Program-made: the position numbers and the translations under genes
Source of the DNA: Acetobacter thailandicus
GTDB lineage: Bacteria; Pseudomonadota; Alphaproteobacteria; Acetobacterales; Acetobacteraceae
Direction of reading: 5' to 3'
Assembly: GCF_011516655.1 (NCBI RefSeq)
Contig: NZ_WOSV01000002.1
Location: 62,001 to 126,000, forward strand
DNA: 64,000 bases
The notes under the pieces: model-generated
Seen by the model: the letters and a program-made list of their open reading frames with translations, nothing else
Databases searched by the model: none
What the model was told of the DNA's origin: nothing
Shown here: positions 37,233 to 45,895 of the stretch, one piece after another
How positions within the stretch are numbered: position 1 is the stretch's first letter
How the letters are laid out: the number at the start of each line of letters is the position of its first letter

Positions 37233-38198
37233 TTACATACGCGCCAAAGCAGAGCCCCACGTTAAACCACCACCAAGGGCTTCCATCAGAACAAGTTCAC
37301 CCTTTTTAATACGTCCGTCACGTACAGCCTCATTTAACGCAAGAGGAATCGACGCAGCAGAAGTATTAGCGTGCCGGTCAACTGTCACGACAACCTGTTC
37401 AGGATTTAGTCCTAATTTTTTACCAACACCCTCGATAATGCGGATATTCGCCTGATGCGGAACTAACCATGCAACATCGCTGTAAGAAAGACCTTCGCTC
37501 TCAAGCGCTTCATCAACAGAAGAGGAGAGCTTAGCAACAGCATGCCTGAAAACATCCCGTCCGCTCATCTTCAGGTGCCCACTCATATGCGGCCGCCCTA
37601 CAGCACCATCGACATAAAGAAGGTCACCCTCTGCACCATCTGAGTGAAGATGCGTCGACAGAATACCTGACTCGCCAGGCGCGTCAGTGCCGGAGACAAG
37701 CACCGCACCGGCACCATCACCAAACAGCACACAGGTTGTCCGGTCGGACCAGTCAACAATACGGGAATACACTTCGCTGCCAATAACGAGCACATTACGT
37801 GCCTGACCTGAGCGGATAAAAGAGTTTGCCATAGCAAGAGCGTAGACAAAGCCTGAACATGCTGCCGCTATATCAAAGGCGAAGCCCTGCTTCATGCCCA
37901 ATGCAGCCTGAACCCTGACCGCAGTAGCAGGAAAAGCCTGATCTGGCGTTGACGTTGCCACAATTACAGCGTCAACCTCTGAAGCTGACATACCGGCATA
38001 GGCCAGTGCAGCCTCAGCAGCGCTGGTTGCCATGCTGGCCGCTGTATCATCAGGCCCGGCTATGTGACGGCGTTTAATACCAGTGCGTGTGGTAATCCAC
38101 TCATCTGAAGTATTTAATTTTACAGCCAGTTCATCGTTAGTGAGGACACGTTCTGGAAGAAAGCCCCCAAAACCAACCAGGAGCGCGCGTTTTGCCAT
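37233..38198 (-). CDS. fabH: beta-ketoacyl-ACP synthase III
   Basis: Starts fatty acid synthesis by condensing acetyl-CoA with malonyl-ACP. 321 aa. The catalytic triad is visible: Cys114 in IAAACSGFVYA, the His in LVPHQANIRI and the Asn in HANTSAASIP. Ends GGGLTWGSALARM as in the family. Downstream of plsX with a 97-nt gap, in the standard plsX-fabH-ihfA order. Confidence 0.97.
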   Translation of the reverse strand: MAKRALLVGFGGFLPERVLTNDELAVKLNTSDEWITTRTGIKRRHIAGPDDTAASMATSAAEAALAYAGMSASEVDAVIVATSTPDQAFPATAVRVQAALGMKQGFAFDIAAACSGFVYALAMANSFIRSGQARNVLVIGSEVYSRIVDWSDRTTCVLFGDGAGAVLVSGTDAPGESGILSTHLHSDGAEGDLLYVDGAVGRPHMSGHLKMSGRDVFRHAVAKLSSSVDEALESEGLSYSDVAWLVPHQANIRIIEGVGKKLGLNPEQVVVTVDRHANTSAASIPLALNEAVRDGRIKKGELVLMEALGGGLTWGSALARM

Positions 38199-38295
38199 TT
38201 CTGCCTTCTACTCACCGGCACTGTTTTATTGTCTGCAACGACCGGGCTATATTCATTATCATTCAGGTGTCATTAAAATTAAAATAAACAGCCTT

Positions 38296-39378
38296 CTAAG
38301 ACTCATGAGACTGTCGTTGTGCCATAAGAGCCGTCATATGCTCCAGGCGTTCACGAATACTTGCATTAAAATTATGCGTAACCATGTCCATCGCGACATC
38401 AACCGCACAGGCGAATCCTTCAGCATCTGTGCCGCCATGAGATTTAACGACAACGCCGTTAAGACCCACAAAAACTGCGCCGTTATAACGACGCGGATCG
38501 AGCCATTCTTTCATACGCTCAAGACCGGGCCTTACCAGAAGATACCCAAGCCTGGAAATAAGATTGCGGTTAAACACCTGGCGCAACAAAGCCGTTGCCA
38601 TTTTCATGACACCTTCGCCGGCTTTCAGGGCAACATTACCGCTGAAGCCGTCGGTCACAACGACGTCAACTTTACCAGATGTAAAATCATACCCCTCAAC
38701 AAAACCAGCGAACTGATCAGCAAGAGGGCTTTCACGCAGCACCTCAGAGGCAATACGAAGCTTTTCATCGCCCTTCTGATCTTCTGACCCTACGTTCAGA
38801 AGGCCTATACGCGGCGCGGGAAGACCGAGAACTGTTTTAGCAAAAATATCGCCCATTACGGCAAATTCGACCAGGTTACGCCAGTCACAGCTAACGTTGG
38901 CACCCAAATCAAGCGCGACAAGGTCACCCTTAACCGTCGGGCTCACAGCCGCCATTGCCGGACGGGAAACACCAGGCATCGTTTTTACAACAATTTTTGC
39001 CAGTGCAAGCATCGCACCACTGTTACCAGCGGAGACCACCCCTTTAGCCTGACCATTTGCGACCACATCCATCCCCAGACGGAGAGAAGATTGCCGCAGA
39101 CGCAAAGCCGCAGTCGGCTTCATATCCATGGGCACAGACTGCTCTGTATGCAAAATCGTACAGATTGCCGCAGCCTTAGGGTTAGCAGCCAGTAAAGGAA
39201 GCAGCTTAGATTCGTCACCAATCAGCAATATCCGCATATTACGGTGACGATCGGCAGCGATATTGAGACCAGCAACCACGACTTCAGGACCTTTATCTCC
39301 CCCCATCCCGTCAATAGCCAGACTGTACACCTGACTGTCTTCGGGGGAATCAATCCCTGAATTTTCCTGTCCGCTCAT
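38296..39378 (-). CDS. plsX: phosphate acyltransferase PlsX
   Basis: Makes acyl-phosphate from acyl-ACP for phospholipid synthesis. 360 aa from ATG 39378 (AGGGA upstream); the open frame runs 21 codons further upstream. Signatures: LAIDGMGGDKGPEVVVAGLN, VVSAGNSGAMLALA, ALDLGANVSCD and VVTDGFSGNVALKAGEG. Peripheral membrane enzyme. Between rpmF and fabH. Confidence 0.97.
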   Translation of the reverse strand: MSGQENSGIDSPEDSQVYSLAIDGMGGDKGPEVVVAGLNIAADRHRNMRILLIGDESKLLPLLAANPKAAAICTILHTEQSVPMDMKPTAALRLRQSSLRLGMDVVANGQAKGVVSAGNSGAMLALAKIVVKTMPGVSRPAMAAVSPTVKGDLVALDLGANVSCDWRNLVEFAVMGDIFAKTVLGLPAPRIGLLNVGSEDQKGDEKLRIASEVLRESPLADQFAGFVEGYDFTSGKVDVVVTDGFSGNVALKAGEGVMKMATALLRQVFNRNLISRLGYLLVRPGLERMKEWLDPRRYNGAVFVGLNGVVVKSHGGTDAEGFACAVDVAMDMVTHNFNASIRERLEHMTALMAQRQSHES

Positions 39379-39474
39379 ACCGGTCCCTTTATCATAGTCG
39401 AGAAATCTACCCCCGCCATGTTTTGCTGCATCTCTTCGCACCAGAACAGGAAGGGGAAAAACACCTGACTAAAA

Positions 39475-39678
39475 TCAGGCACGCACAGCAACTTTAAGTG
39501 CTTTTCCTGCTGCAATAACTTCACGACCATCGTAATGGCCACAATGACTGCAGATATTATGAGGGCGTTTCAGTTCGCCACAGTTTGAGCATTCTGCATG
39601 AGCTTCAACACGCAGTGCCTGATGACTACGACGCATACCACGACGTGATGGCGAGGTTTTTCTTTTAGGTACAGCCAT
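39475..39678 (-). CDS. rpmF: 50S ribosomal protein L32
   Basis: 67 aa, starting [20 protein letters not shown]. It keeps the zinc ribbon as two CxxC pairs (CSNC and CSHC), the zinc-dependent form of L32. Lies between yceD and plsX, the conserved order yceD-rpmF-plsX-fabH. Confidence 0.98.
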   Translation of the reverse strand: MAVPKRKTSPSRRGMRRSHQALRVEAHAECSNCGELKRPHNICSHCGHYDGREVIAAGKALKVAVRA

Positions 39679-39826
39679 TTCCCGGCTCTCTCCAGATATT
39701 TCTTTTTAAACACCTGCAACGGGGTTAACCGTGCAGCACACAAAGCAGGCCATTAGCCAGACCGATGGGGCGCTGTAGCAGACAGCTTGTCATTTCGCAA
39801 GCTTCAGCTGGCTTTCGCCTGTATAT

Positions 39827-40369
39827 TCACTTCTTTTTCTGTCGCAATTCCTGTAACGCTGCGAACGGATTAATACGCTTCTCTGATACGGGTGCTGCCT
39901 GCACTTCCTCCTCCGGTATAATTTCTTCCGGAAGAACACTATCCGGCTTATGCGGATAAGCAGGAAGTTCAAGTGCAAACTGCTCTATAGTAGCCTCACC
40001 GAGGTCAATATTATTTCCTGTATAGGGAATTTCGTCTTCAACATCCAGTTCCAGCGCCGAACTTTCAGTAAAAAATTCTTCCGGAACAAATTTTATATTA
40101 AATGATGCTGTCAGTACATCTTCAAACGGTTCAAGTGTAACAACGCAGACATGCTGAAATTTAGCTGCCAGAGCACCCTGGGCCACAACATTGTTCTGGT
40201 CAGACGACACCAGGTTATACCTGCAGCGCAACATCGTTACATCAGGCAGGTTCAGACGTCTGGCTATAAGCCTGCATTCATCCGCCGTTGCTTCAACTGT
40301 AATTTTCAGCCCGTTACTACCGATTCGATTAACAGCGATATGCCGTGAAAATTCAGATTTTGGAGTCAC
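39827..40369 (-). CDS. YceD/DUF177 family protein
   Basis: 180 aa from a GTG start. DUF177 proteins are needed for 23S rRNA processing or accumulation in plants and bacteria; in bacteria the gene usually precedes rpmF. The characteristic central region is CVVTLEPFEDVLTASFNIKF followed by an acidic stretch (DVEDEIPYTGNNIDLGEATI) and LALELPAYPHKPD-like text (here FALELPAYPHKPD). The C-terminus is NPFAALQELRQKKK, the usual ending. Confidence 0.9.
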   Translation of the reverse strand: MTPKSEFSRHIAVNRIGSNGLKITVEATADECRLIARRLNLPDVTMLRCRYNLVSSDQNNVVAQGALAAKFQHVCVVTLEPFEDVLTASFNIKFVPEEFFTESSALELDVEDEIPYTGNNIDLGEATIEQFALELPAYPHKPDSVLPEEIIPEEEVQAAPVSEKRINPFAALQELRQKKK

Positions 40370-40665
40370 AAAATAATCTCCTGCTTCCTTACCTGATCAG
40401 CCCCCTGCTGTTACAGCAACAGGCAGCACAACCAGAAATAGATCCCGATTATTTTATATTACTGCATTCCATCCGGCATATCAGCCTGACATCAGAATAT
40501 TTTTTACACGGCTCTCTGACAAAGCTGCCTCACAGCGCATCGCTGGTCAGACTGCGTGATCCGGTCAGTTCAGGGAGACAGGTGCTTTTTTTCATGGTAG
40601 TAAATTCAGCACGATATATTTATATCATTACCATTGTAACAACGCACAGGATATCAGACTGAACC
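40370..40665. other. intergenic region between yceD and the BamE-like gene
   Basis: 296 nt of divergent promoter space. Many alphaproteobacteria carry a ubiquinol-cytochrome c chaperone (CBP3-like) gene here. An open frame on the forward strand (about 105 codons to 40662) shows none of that family's motifs and has biased, low-complexity composition, so I do not call it. No hairpin or clear promoter was found. Confidence 0.5.
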
Positions 40666-41229
40666 ATGTTGCCGCAGCGCCCCTTCATCACGATGCGTCT
40701 TCGTAAGGCTGTCAGCCTTATCGCAGTTCTGTCTCTTGTATCCGGCTGCTCTATTTTCAGCCCCACACCTGTGCCTCGTGGTTCACTCGTTGAAGCTGAT
40801 GATTATGACCAGCTTATACCAGGCAGCAGCACCCGTGCTGACGCTATCGACCTTATGGGGTCACCTACAACCCGGGGTGCCTTCGACGATAACACCTGGA
40901 TTTATATCTCTATGACAACCTATCTGCGTCCGGCAAATTTTCCCGGAATTGATAAACAGCAGGTTGTTGTTCTGAACTTTGACAACGATGGTAAACTAAA
41001 AACTTTGCGTACTCTTAACCGCAAAGATGCCCGTCCTGTGTCTATGATCAGTCAGGTCACCCCCACTCCCGGCACAAGCATTAATATCCTGCAGCAAATT
41101 CTGGGGAATGTCGGACGATACAACCCCATGCAAAACCTTATGGGCACAGGCAGCGCCACAGGTCAGAGTCAGGGTCTGGGCAACAGCAACTCCGGCCCGG
41201 GACACTTCGGCTCAGGCAACACGCTCTGA
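40666..41229 (+). CDS. bamE: BamE/SmpA-OmlA family outer membrane lipoprotein
   Basis: 187 aa from ATG 40666; the ATG at 40693 gives a cleaner signal (MRLRKAVSLIAVLSLVSGC) and may be the true start. Lipobox LVSGC. The SmpA/OmlA domain follows: DYDQLIPGSSTRADAIDLMG, SPTTRGAFDDNTWIYIS. BamE is a lipoprotein of the outer-membrane protein assembly complex. The C-terminal 40 residues are Gly/Ser/Asn-rich and may be disordered. Divergent from yceD, as in relatives. Confidence 0.87.
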   Translation: MLPQRPFITMRLRKAVSLIAVLSLVSGCSIFSPTPVPRGSLVEADDYDQLIPGSSTRADAIDLMGSPTTRGAFDDNTWIYISMTTYLRPANFPGIDKQQVVVLNFDNDGKLKTLRTLNRKDARPVSMISQVTPTPGTSINILQQILGNVGRYNPMQNLMGTGSATGQSQGLGNSNSGPGHFGSGNTL

Positions 41230-41252
41230 CATCATAGTCTTTTTCGTTTTCT

Positions 41253-42614
41253 TTACCAGGGCAGGAGAATACTTACTCTCAGCCCTCCGCCCGGGGCGGT
41301 ATCGAGCTCCATATCGCCGCCATGTGCACGTATTATGTCGCGCGATATCGTCAGCCCCAGGCCTGTACCGCCACCTTTTCCACTTTCAAATGCACGAAAA
41401 ACGGTGTCACGAAGCTCCGGGTTAATGCCTTCTCCATCATCATCAGTCACAATGCAGGCGCCAGCGGGCGTTGCATAAGCTGTCAGAGTCACTGCCCCCC
41501 CATGCCGACGTGCATTATCGAGCAAATTCATCAAAGCCCGACGTATAGAATCAGGGCGTATGACTAAAAAGACCCCCTCCTCCACCTCCAGCCCCTGAAA
41601 ATGCGTACCAGCCCGACGTGCTGCAGCGACAACATCTTCAAGATAGGGCCGTAACTCTGTACGCTGAGGTGTTTCAGCCCCCTCTCCCCGGGCAAAAGAG
41701 AGGTAGCTGTCAATCATATGCTCCATCTCATCAACATCACCGATCATATCATCAATATCCGGAGCGACCTGGGCAGCATCTACCTGACCGGAACGGGGCA
41801 GCATTGCGAGAGACAGGCGAATACGTGTAAGTGGCGTGCGCAAATCATGCGATACTCCGGCCAGAACACCGGTTCTTTGTGAAATGAAACGATAAATCCG
41901 GTCCTGCATCCGGTTAAACGCAACAGCGGCTTTTCGTACCTCCTGGGCGCCGTATGGCCTGATTGGCCCGACATCACGCCCGAGGCCAAACTGTTCAGCT
42001 GCATAAGCGAGACGACGAATAGCCCTGACCTGATTACGCAAAAACAGGCTGGCCAGCAAAAACAACAAAAACGAGCTACCTGCTGTCCATGACACAAACA
42101 GCCATAACTGCCCCATATCAAGACGCTTACGCGGAACCTGGACTTCTAAAATACCATCACTGAGCTGAATAAAAACAAATACTGTGTGCCGGTCCGTATG
42201 CCAGTCAATAAAAAGCGGATGGTCAACGCTGCTCTCAAGAGCATGGGCAAGATTTTCATCCATCGGGCCCATAATATGATTAGTACCAACGCGTGTCAGC
42301 TGAAATCCTGGCTTCCATATCTCTATCAGATGCAGCTGATCCTGTGCCTGATTAACAAACCACTGCTTGTCACTTTGAGAATGCAGCCTTTCCAGAGTTT
42401 TAAGAGAGAGAACGATTTCAGAGGCAACAGAATCTGACAAACGGCGTGAGGCAACGCCAAGAAAGTTACCATAAAACAGACCCTGCGATATCACCTGCGT
42501 CACCAGAAGGGGTATCAGCACAATAAGCAAAGAGCGCCCCAGCATCGAGCGAGGCAAAATACGCCTGATGCTTTTTTCAACCCGGGGAGATCTGAGCCAT
42601 TGCTTATATGTCAC
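41253..42614 (-). CDS. EnvZ-like sensor histidine kinase
   Basis: 453 aa from a GTG start. Two transmembrane helices (about 28-52 and 168-192) enclose a periplasmic sensor region. HAMP follows, then the H-box LAGVSHDLRTPLTRIRLSLA with His256, the N-box ALMNLLDNARRHG, G1 VTDDDGEGI and G2 GGGTGLGLTIS. Architecture and the cytoplasmic part match the EnvZ family. It lies 24 nt downstream of the response-regulator gene, with which it must form a two-component system. The stimulus is unknown. Confidence 0.93.
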   Translation of the reverse strand: MTYKQWLRSPRVEKSIRRILPRSMLGRSLLIVLIPLLVTQVISQGLFYGNFLGVASRRLSDSVASEIVLSLKTLERLHSQSDKQWFVNQAQDQLHLIEIWKPGFQLTRVGTNHIMGPMDENLAHALESSVDHPLFIDWHTDRHTVFVFIQLSDGILEVQVPRKRLDMGQLWLFVSWTAGSSFLLFLLASLFLRNQVRAIRRLAYAAEQFGLGRDVGPIRPYGAQEVRKAAVAFNRMQDRIYRFISQRTGVLAGVSHDLRTPLTRIRLSLAMLPRSGQVDAAQVAPDIDDMIGDVDEMEHMIDSYLSFARGEGAETPQRTELRPYLEDVVAAARRAGTHFQGLEVEEGVFLVIRPDSIRRALMNLLDNARRHGGAVTLTAYATPAGACIVTDDDGEGINPELRDTVFRAFESGKGGGTGLGLTISRDIIRAHGGDMELDTAPGGGLRVSILLPW

Positions 42615-42638
42615 GCAACCTCTCTGAAAGATGCTACT

Positions 42639-43367
42639 CTATGAAAGACCAGGTTTAAGAACATACCCCCGCCCACGAATAGTGTGGAGAAAGCGTGGCT
42701 CACGCGGGTCTTTTTCTATACGACGCCGCAAACGTGTAATCTGCACATCAACAGCACGCTCACCTATATCTGGCATTTCAAGCGCCTGAGCAATTTCCTC
42801 ACGGGAAAACACTCTGTTTGGCTGTCTGGCCAGAACAGCCAGGAGAGCGCCCTCCCCGCCTGTCAGATGAATATTACCCTCAGGACCACACAACAAAGCA
42901 CGCACAGGGTCAAAATCCTTATCCCCCAGACGTACAATCCGCAACTCATCAGAAGCACTCTGCGGGAGATGACGGCGCAGATGTGCCCTGATACGCAGCA
43001 GCAGCTCCCTGGGCTCAAAAGGTTTGCCCATATAGTCATCTGCTCCGGCTTCAAGGCCGGTAATACGATCGGCGGGCTCACCCCGTGCTGTCAGCAAAAT
43101 AATCGGAAAGGACAAACCCTGCTGACGAAGAGAGCGCGTCAGCTCAAGCCCGCTCTCACCAGGCATTGTGACGTCGAGCACCATAGCGTCAGGCTGAATA
43201 CTCTCAAGGGCCTGGCGCGTTTCTGCCGCATTTGACGCAACGCTGACACGCAGCCCATGCTCAGACAGATAACGCTGCAAAAGCCGCCTGAGGCGTGCAT
43301 CATCATCAACCACGATAATGTGAGAGGCTTCCTCTCTCCCGGTCGAAAGATCAGAGAGGCTATCCAC
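42639..43367 (-). CDS. OmpR-family response regulator
   Basis: 242 aa from a GTG that overlaps the marR stop by 8 nt. Receiver domain with DDD (21-23), phosphoacceptor Asp65 in MVLDVTMPGESG and the conserved Lys in MGKPFEPRELLLR; C-terminal winged helix (GEGALLAVLARQPNRVFSRE, VDVQITRLRRRIEKDPREPR, IRGRGYVLKPG). Cognate kinase encoded downstream. The N-terminal 14 residues are extra and serine-rich. Confidence 0.95.
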   Translation of the reverse strand: MDSLSDLSTGREEASHIIVVDDDARLRRLLQRYLSEHGLRVSVASNAAETRQALESIQPDAMVLDVTMPGESGLELTRSLRQQGLSFPIILLTARGEPADRITGLEAGADDYMGKPFEPRELLLRIRAHLRRHLPQSASDELRIVRLGDKDFDPVRALLCGPEGNIHLTGGEGALLAVLARQPNRVFSREEIAQALEMPDIGERAVDVQITRLRRRIEKDPREPRFLHTIRGRGYVLKPGLS

Positions 43368-43887
43368 TCACCGCACCCTTTTTACGTGTGATCTCATCAT
43401 CTGACATTAAACTACGGCTACTTTCTGAAAGCATACCCCACATAACTCGCCGAAACCCTTCAACCGCGGCTCCGCCCGCATCACGATAAGCCGCGACAAG
43501 CCGGCCTCTGGCAACTGAAAAAAGTTCCGCTTCCACCCTCTGCCCCTTTTTGCTCAGCGTTAACAGCTTTTGCCGTCTGTCACGCCGGGAGGCTGTCGTA
43601 TCAACATAGTCCCGCTCATGCAGCTCAGTCAGCGTACGGGCAAGACTTTGTTTGGTGACACCAAGAATATCACGCAGCCGGCTGACAGGCACACCCGGAC
43701 TAAAAGCAAGCACCTGCAGCACACGATAATGCGCACGCCCCAGGTCATATTCTTCAAGAAGAGGAGCAATCGCTTCAGCAGCATCACGGTTTGCCAGGAA
43801 CATGATCGTCTGAGCATGTCTGATCTGCTCCTCCCTGAGAAACAGAAGACCCGAGCCTGCTTCATCAACCGGGCGATAACCATTCAT
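43360..43887 (-). CDS. MarR family transcriptional regulator
   Basis: 175 aa. Winged helix core: YRVLQVLAFSPGVPVSRLRD, ILGVTKQSLARTLTELHERD and SRRDRRQKLLTLSKKGQRVE. Overlaps the upstream COQ9 gene by 4 nt (ATGA) and the downstream response regulator by 8 nt. The pairing of marR with an ompR/envZ-like pair is seen in related acetic acid bacteria and Rhodobacterales. Ligand unknown. Confidence 0.93.
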   Translation of the reverse strand: MNGYRPVDEAGSGLLFLREEQIRHAQTIMFLANRDAAEAIAPLLEEYDLGRAHYRVLQVLAFSPGVPVSRLRDILGVTKQSLARTLTELHERDYVDTTASRRDRRQKLLTLSKKGQRVEAELFSVARGRLVAAYRDAGGAAVEGFRRVMWGMLSESSRSLMSDDEITRKKGAVSG

Positions 43888-44597
43888 ACAGAGGCTGTCT
43901 CCCCATTTTCTGCCGGGGAGGCACTGCGAGCCGTTTTACCGCCTTTTTTCATAAAAAACTCACTCAGACGCGCCTTTATCTGCCCTGTTTTCAGAACTGC
44001 TGCCAGACGACGGTCAATAAATGCCGCCATATCTGCGTCACTTCCGCCACGCGAGAGCCAGTATAATAAAGATACGGCATAAACATGGCTTAACGTCAGG
44101 CGTTTGGTGACAAATGTCAGGCCTGATGACATATCATCAGCCCCCTGCCAGATTGCATTCACTGTACGCATGAGAGAACGTCGCAAAACCTGAATCCCCC
44201 CCGGCGTAACCAGTAAAGATCGTAATGCGGCACGGGCTGCATTTCTGCGGCTCTCATCGCCCGGCAAACGACATAAAAGTAACTGCCTGACCCGACGACT
44301 CAGACGCTCTTCCCGGATATCAAAGGCAGCATCAAGCATTTCCCGGTCACATAAATCAGACCAGGCTTCGATCATCTCAGTTACCCCACCGGGAAAAAGA
44401 AGATCGGCGTCATCTCCGGCCACGTCAGATAAAACAGACAGGCTCCACCCGCGCGTTCCGGCCTGCCGTGCAAGTTTACGCAATGCCTCATCCCGCAGGG
44501 GATCATGCTCAGGCAAAGAAGGGGTACTGGCTGACGCTATACCGGCAACAGCGAGTAAAACAGCCTGCCTGATCTGCGCAGAGGAAACAAAATTCAT
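43884..44597 (-). CDS. COQ9 family protein (ubiquinone biosynthesis)
   Basis: 237 aa. COQ9 is a lipid-binding protein of the TetR-like fold that presents ubiquinone precursors to the hydroxylase COQ7. The C-terminal family segment WQGADDMSSGLTFVTKRLTL, then SHVYAVSLLYWLSRG, is clear. The N-terminal helix-turn-helix-like region (DEALRKLARQAGTRGWSLSV) is also typical. Its ATG overlaps the def stop (ATGA) and its stop overlaps marR. The C-terminal tail is Lys/Ala/Ser-rich. Confidence 0.85.
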   Translation of the reverse strand: MNFVSSAQIRQAVLLAVAGIASASTPSLPEHDPLRDEALRKLARQAGTRGWSLSVLSDVAGDDADLLFPGGVTEMIEAWSDLCDREMLDAAFDIREERLSRRVRQLLLCRLPGDESRRNAARAALRSLLVTPGGIQVLRRSLMRTVNAIWQGADDMSSGLTFVTKRLTLSHVYAVSLLYWLSRGGSDADMAAFIDRRLAAVLKTGQIKARLSEFFMKKGGKTARSASPAENGETASV

Positions 44598-45142
44598 GTC
44601 CGCACTCCATATTTTACCATCTCGGCCTCATAACCAAACCGGCCCATATCCGTCATCCGCATTGGATACAGGATACCATCAAGATGATCCATTTCATGCT
44701 GCATGACATGGGCACGAAAACCTGATGCCACGCCTGCAACAGGCTGACCGTTGCGATCGTAGCCTGTATAGCGCACCCGTTTATAACGCGGCACCTCACC
44801 GCGCATACCGGGGATAGATAAACACCCTTCAAAACGCGGTATCATCTCATCATCAACAGGCTCAAGAGCCGGGTTAATAATTACCTGCACGGCCAGTGGC
44901 GGGTCTTCCTCCCCCTCGCTGCGTACTTCAGGCACCGAATAAAGAAACAACCTCTGCGAAACATGCACCTGGGGCGCCGCCAGGCCAACACCACCGGCAT
45001 CAGCCAGAGTTTCTGTCATATCATCTATCAGTTTCTGTAACTCAGAGGCACCAGGATGAGCGACCTCATCAGCACGCCTGAGAAGTACCGGGTGGCCCAT
45101 GCGGGCTATTTTGAGAATGGTCACGCTGTTCTGATCTCCCAC
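44594..45142 (-). CDS. def: peptide deformylase
   Basis: Removes the formyl group from nascent peptides. 182 aa from a GTG start at 45142; a second in-frame GTG six codons later is an alternative. All three motifs are present: GVGLAAPQ (51-58), EGCLS (105-109, metal Cys107) and QHEMDH (148-153, His149 and His153 as metal ligands, catalytic Glu150). First gene of the def-COQ9-marR-RR-HK chain. Confidence 0.96.
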   Translation of the reverse strand: MGDQNSVTILKIARMGHPVLLRRADEVAHPGASELQKLIDDMTETLADAGGVGLAAPQVHVSQRLFLYSVPEVRSEGEEDPPLAVQVIINPALEPVDDEMIPRFEGCLSIPGMRGEVPRYKRVRYTGYDRNGQPVAGVASGFRAHVMQHEMDHLDGILYPMRMTDMGRFGYEAEMVKYGVRT

Positions 45143-45324
45143 CGGAAAATATTTTTTAAATGAATATGATTAAGAAGAAAGAACGATTTGTATTTTTACA
45201 CAAGCCCATGCTATACGGTCTGCCAGTATCAGGAATCGGCGTGACGCCCTGCGTCTGCCTTCTTTTATTTATACACACTAAAGCCGGAAAAACCGGGTTT
45301 TTTGAAACAGGGGTTAGTCACCAA

Positions 45325-45528
45325 GTGCACGTTCTCGTCCGCGATAATAATGTCGACCAGGCTCTTAAAGCCCTCAAGAAGAAAATGCAGCGCGAAGGCA
45401 TTTTCCGCGAAATGAAACTTCGTCGTCACTTCGAAAAGCCATCAGAGCGCAAAGCTCGTGAGTCTGCCGAAGCTGTACGTCGTGCACGCAAGATGGAGCG
45501 TAAGCGTCTGGAGCGTGAAGGCTTCTAA
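45325..45528 (+). CDS. rpsU: 30S ribosomal protein S21
   Basis: 67 aa from a GTG at 45325, giving [20 protein letters not shown] as in alphaproteobacterial S21; the open frame runs upstream to 45160 but is not conserved. Basic C-terminus with the Arg/Lys-rich [20 protein letters not shown]. Followed by an intrinsic terminator. 180 nt divergent space separates it from def. Confidence 0.96.
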   Translation: MHVLVRDNNVDQALKALKKKMQREGIFREMKLRRHFEKPSERKARESAEAVRRARKMERKRLEREGF

Positions 45529-45554
45529 GCCTCCGCACAGATTACAGCGCAAAG

Positions 45555-45588
45555 CCGGGCCTTCCCTCAGGAAGCCCGGTTTTTTTTG
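45555..45588 (+). terminator. terminator of rpsU
   Basis: CCGGGC/GCCCGG stem (with inner TTCC/GGAA after a bulged C), followed by eight T. It starts 27 nt after the stop codon. Confidence 0.9.
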
Positions 45589-45604
45589 TGCCTGCCCCCC
45601 CTGA

Positions 45605-45895
45605 CTAAACAGGAACCCAGGCCCTGAGAAGCCAGGCTGACCCTATACCGATCAGCACCGTATAAAACAGGGAGAACCTTAAGGCTGCCAGCATGGTGAC
45701 GCCAAGAGCCAGCAGATCAGCCACTCGCCCTGATGCAAAATCAGGCGCCAGCACCGAAATAAGAATACACCCCGGAGCAACCTCCATCATACGCGCCACA
45801 CGTCGTGAAACAGGGTAACGGCTCAGAATAAGATACCCTCCGATACGCGTGCTGTATGTTGCCAGTGCCATGAATATTATTGTCAGAATAATCAT
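45605..45895 (-). CDS. azlD: AzlD family branched-chain amino acid transport subunit
   Basis: 96 aa from ATG 45895, which overlaps the azlC stop as ATGA; the open frame extends to 45943. Three or four hydrophobic helices, with the family pattern ATYSTRIGGYLILSRYPVSR and VAPGCILISVLAP. With AzlC it forms a two-component branched-chain amino acid exporter in the inner membrane. Confidence 0.9.
   Translation of the reverse strand: MIILTIIFMALATYSTRIGGYLILSRYPVSRRVARMMEVAPGCILISVLAPDFASGRVADLLALGVTMLAALRFSLFYTVLIGIGSAWLLRAWVPV

Noticed and set aside
38083..38787. Open frame of 234 codons on the forward strand
   Set aside because: Antisense to fabH and plsX, spanning their junction; no family features.
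40345..40662. Open frame of 105 codons between yceD and the BamE-like gene
   Set aside because: Overlaps the start of yceD, has no RBS and no motif of the expected bc1 chaperone.
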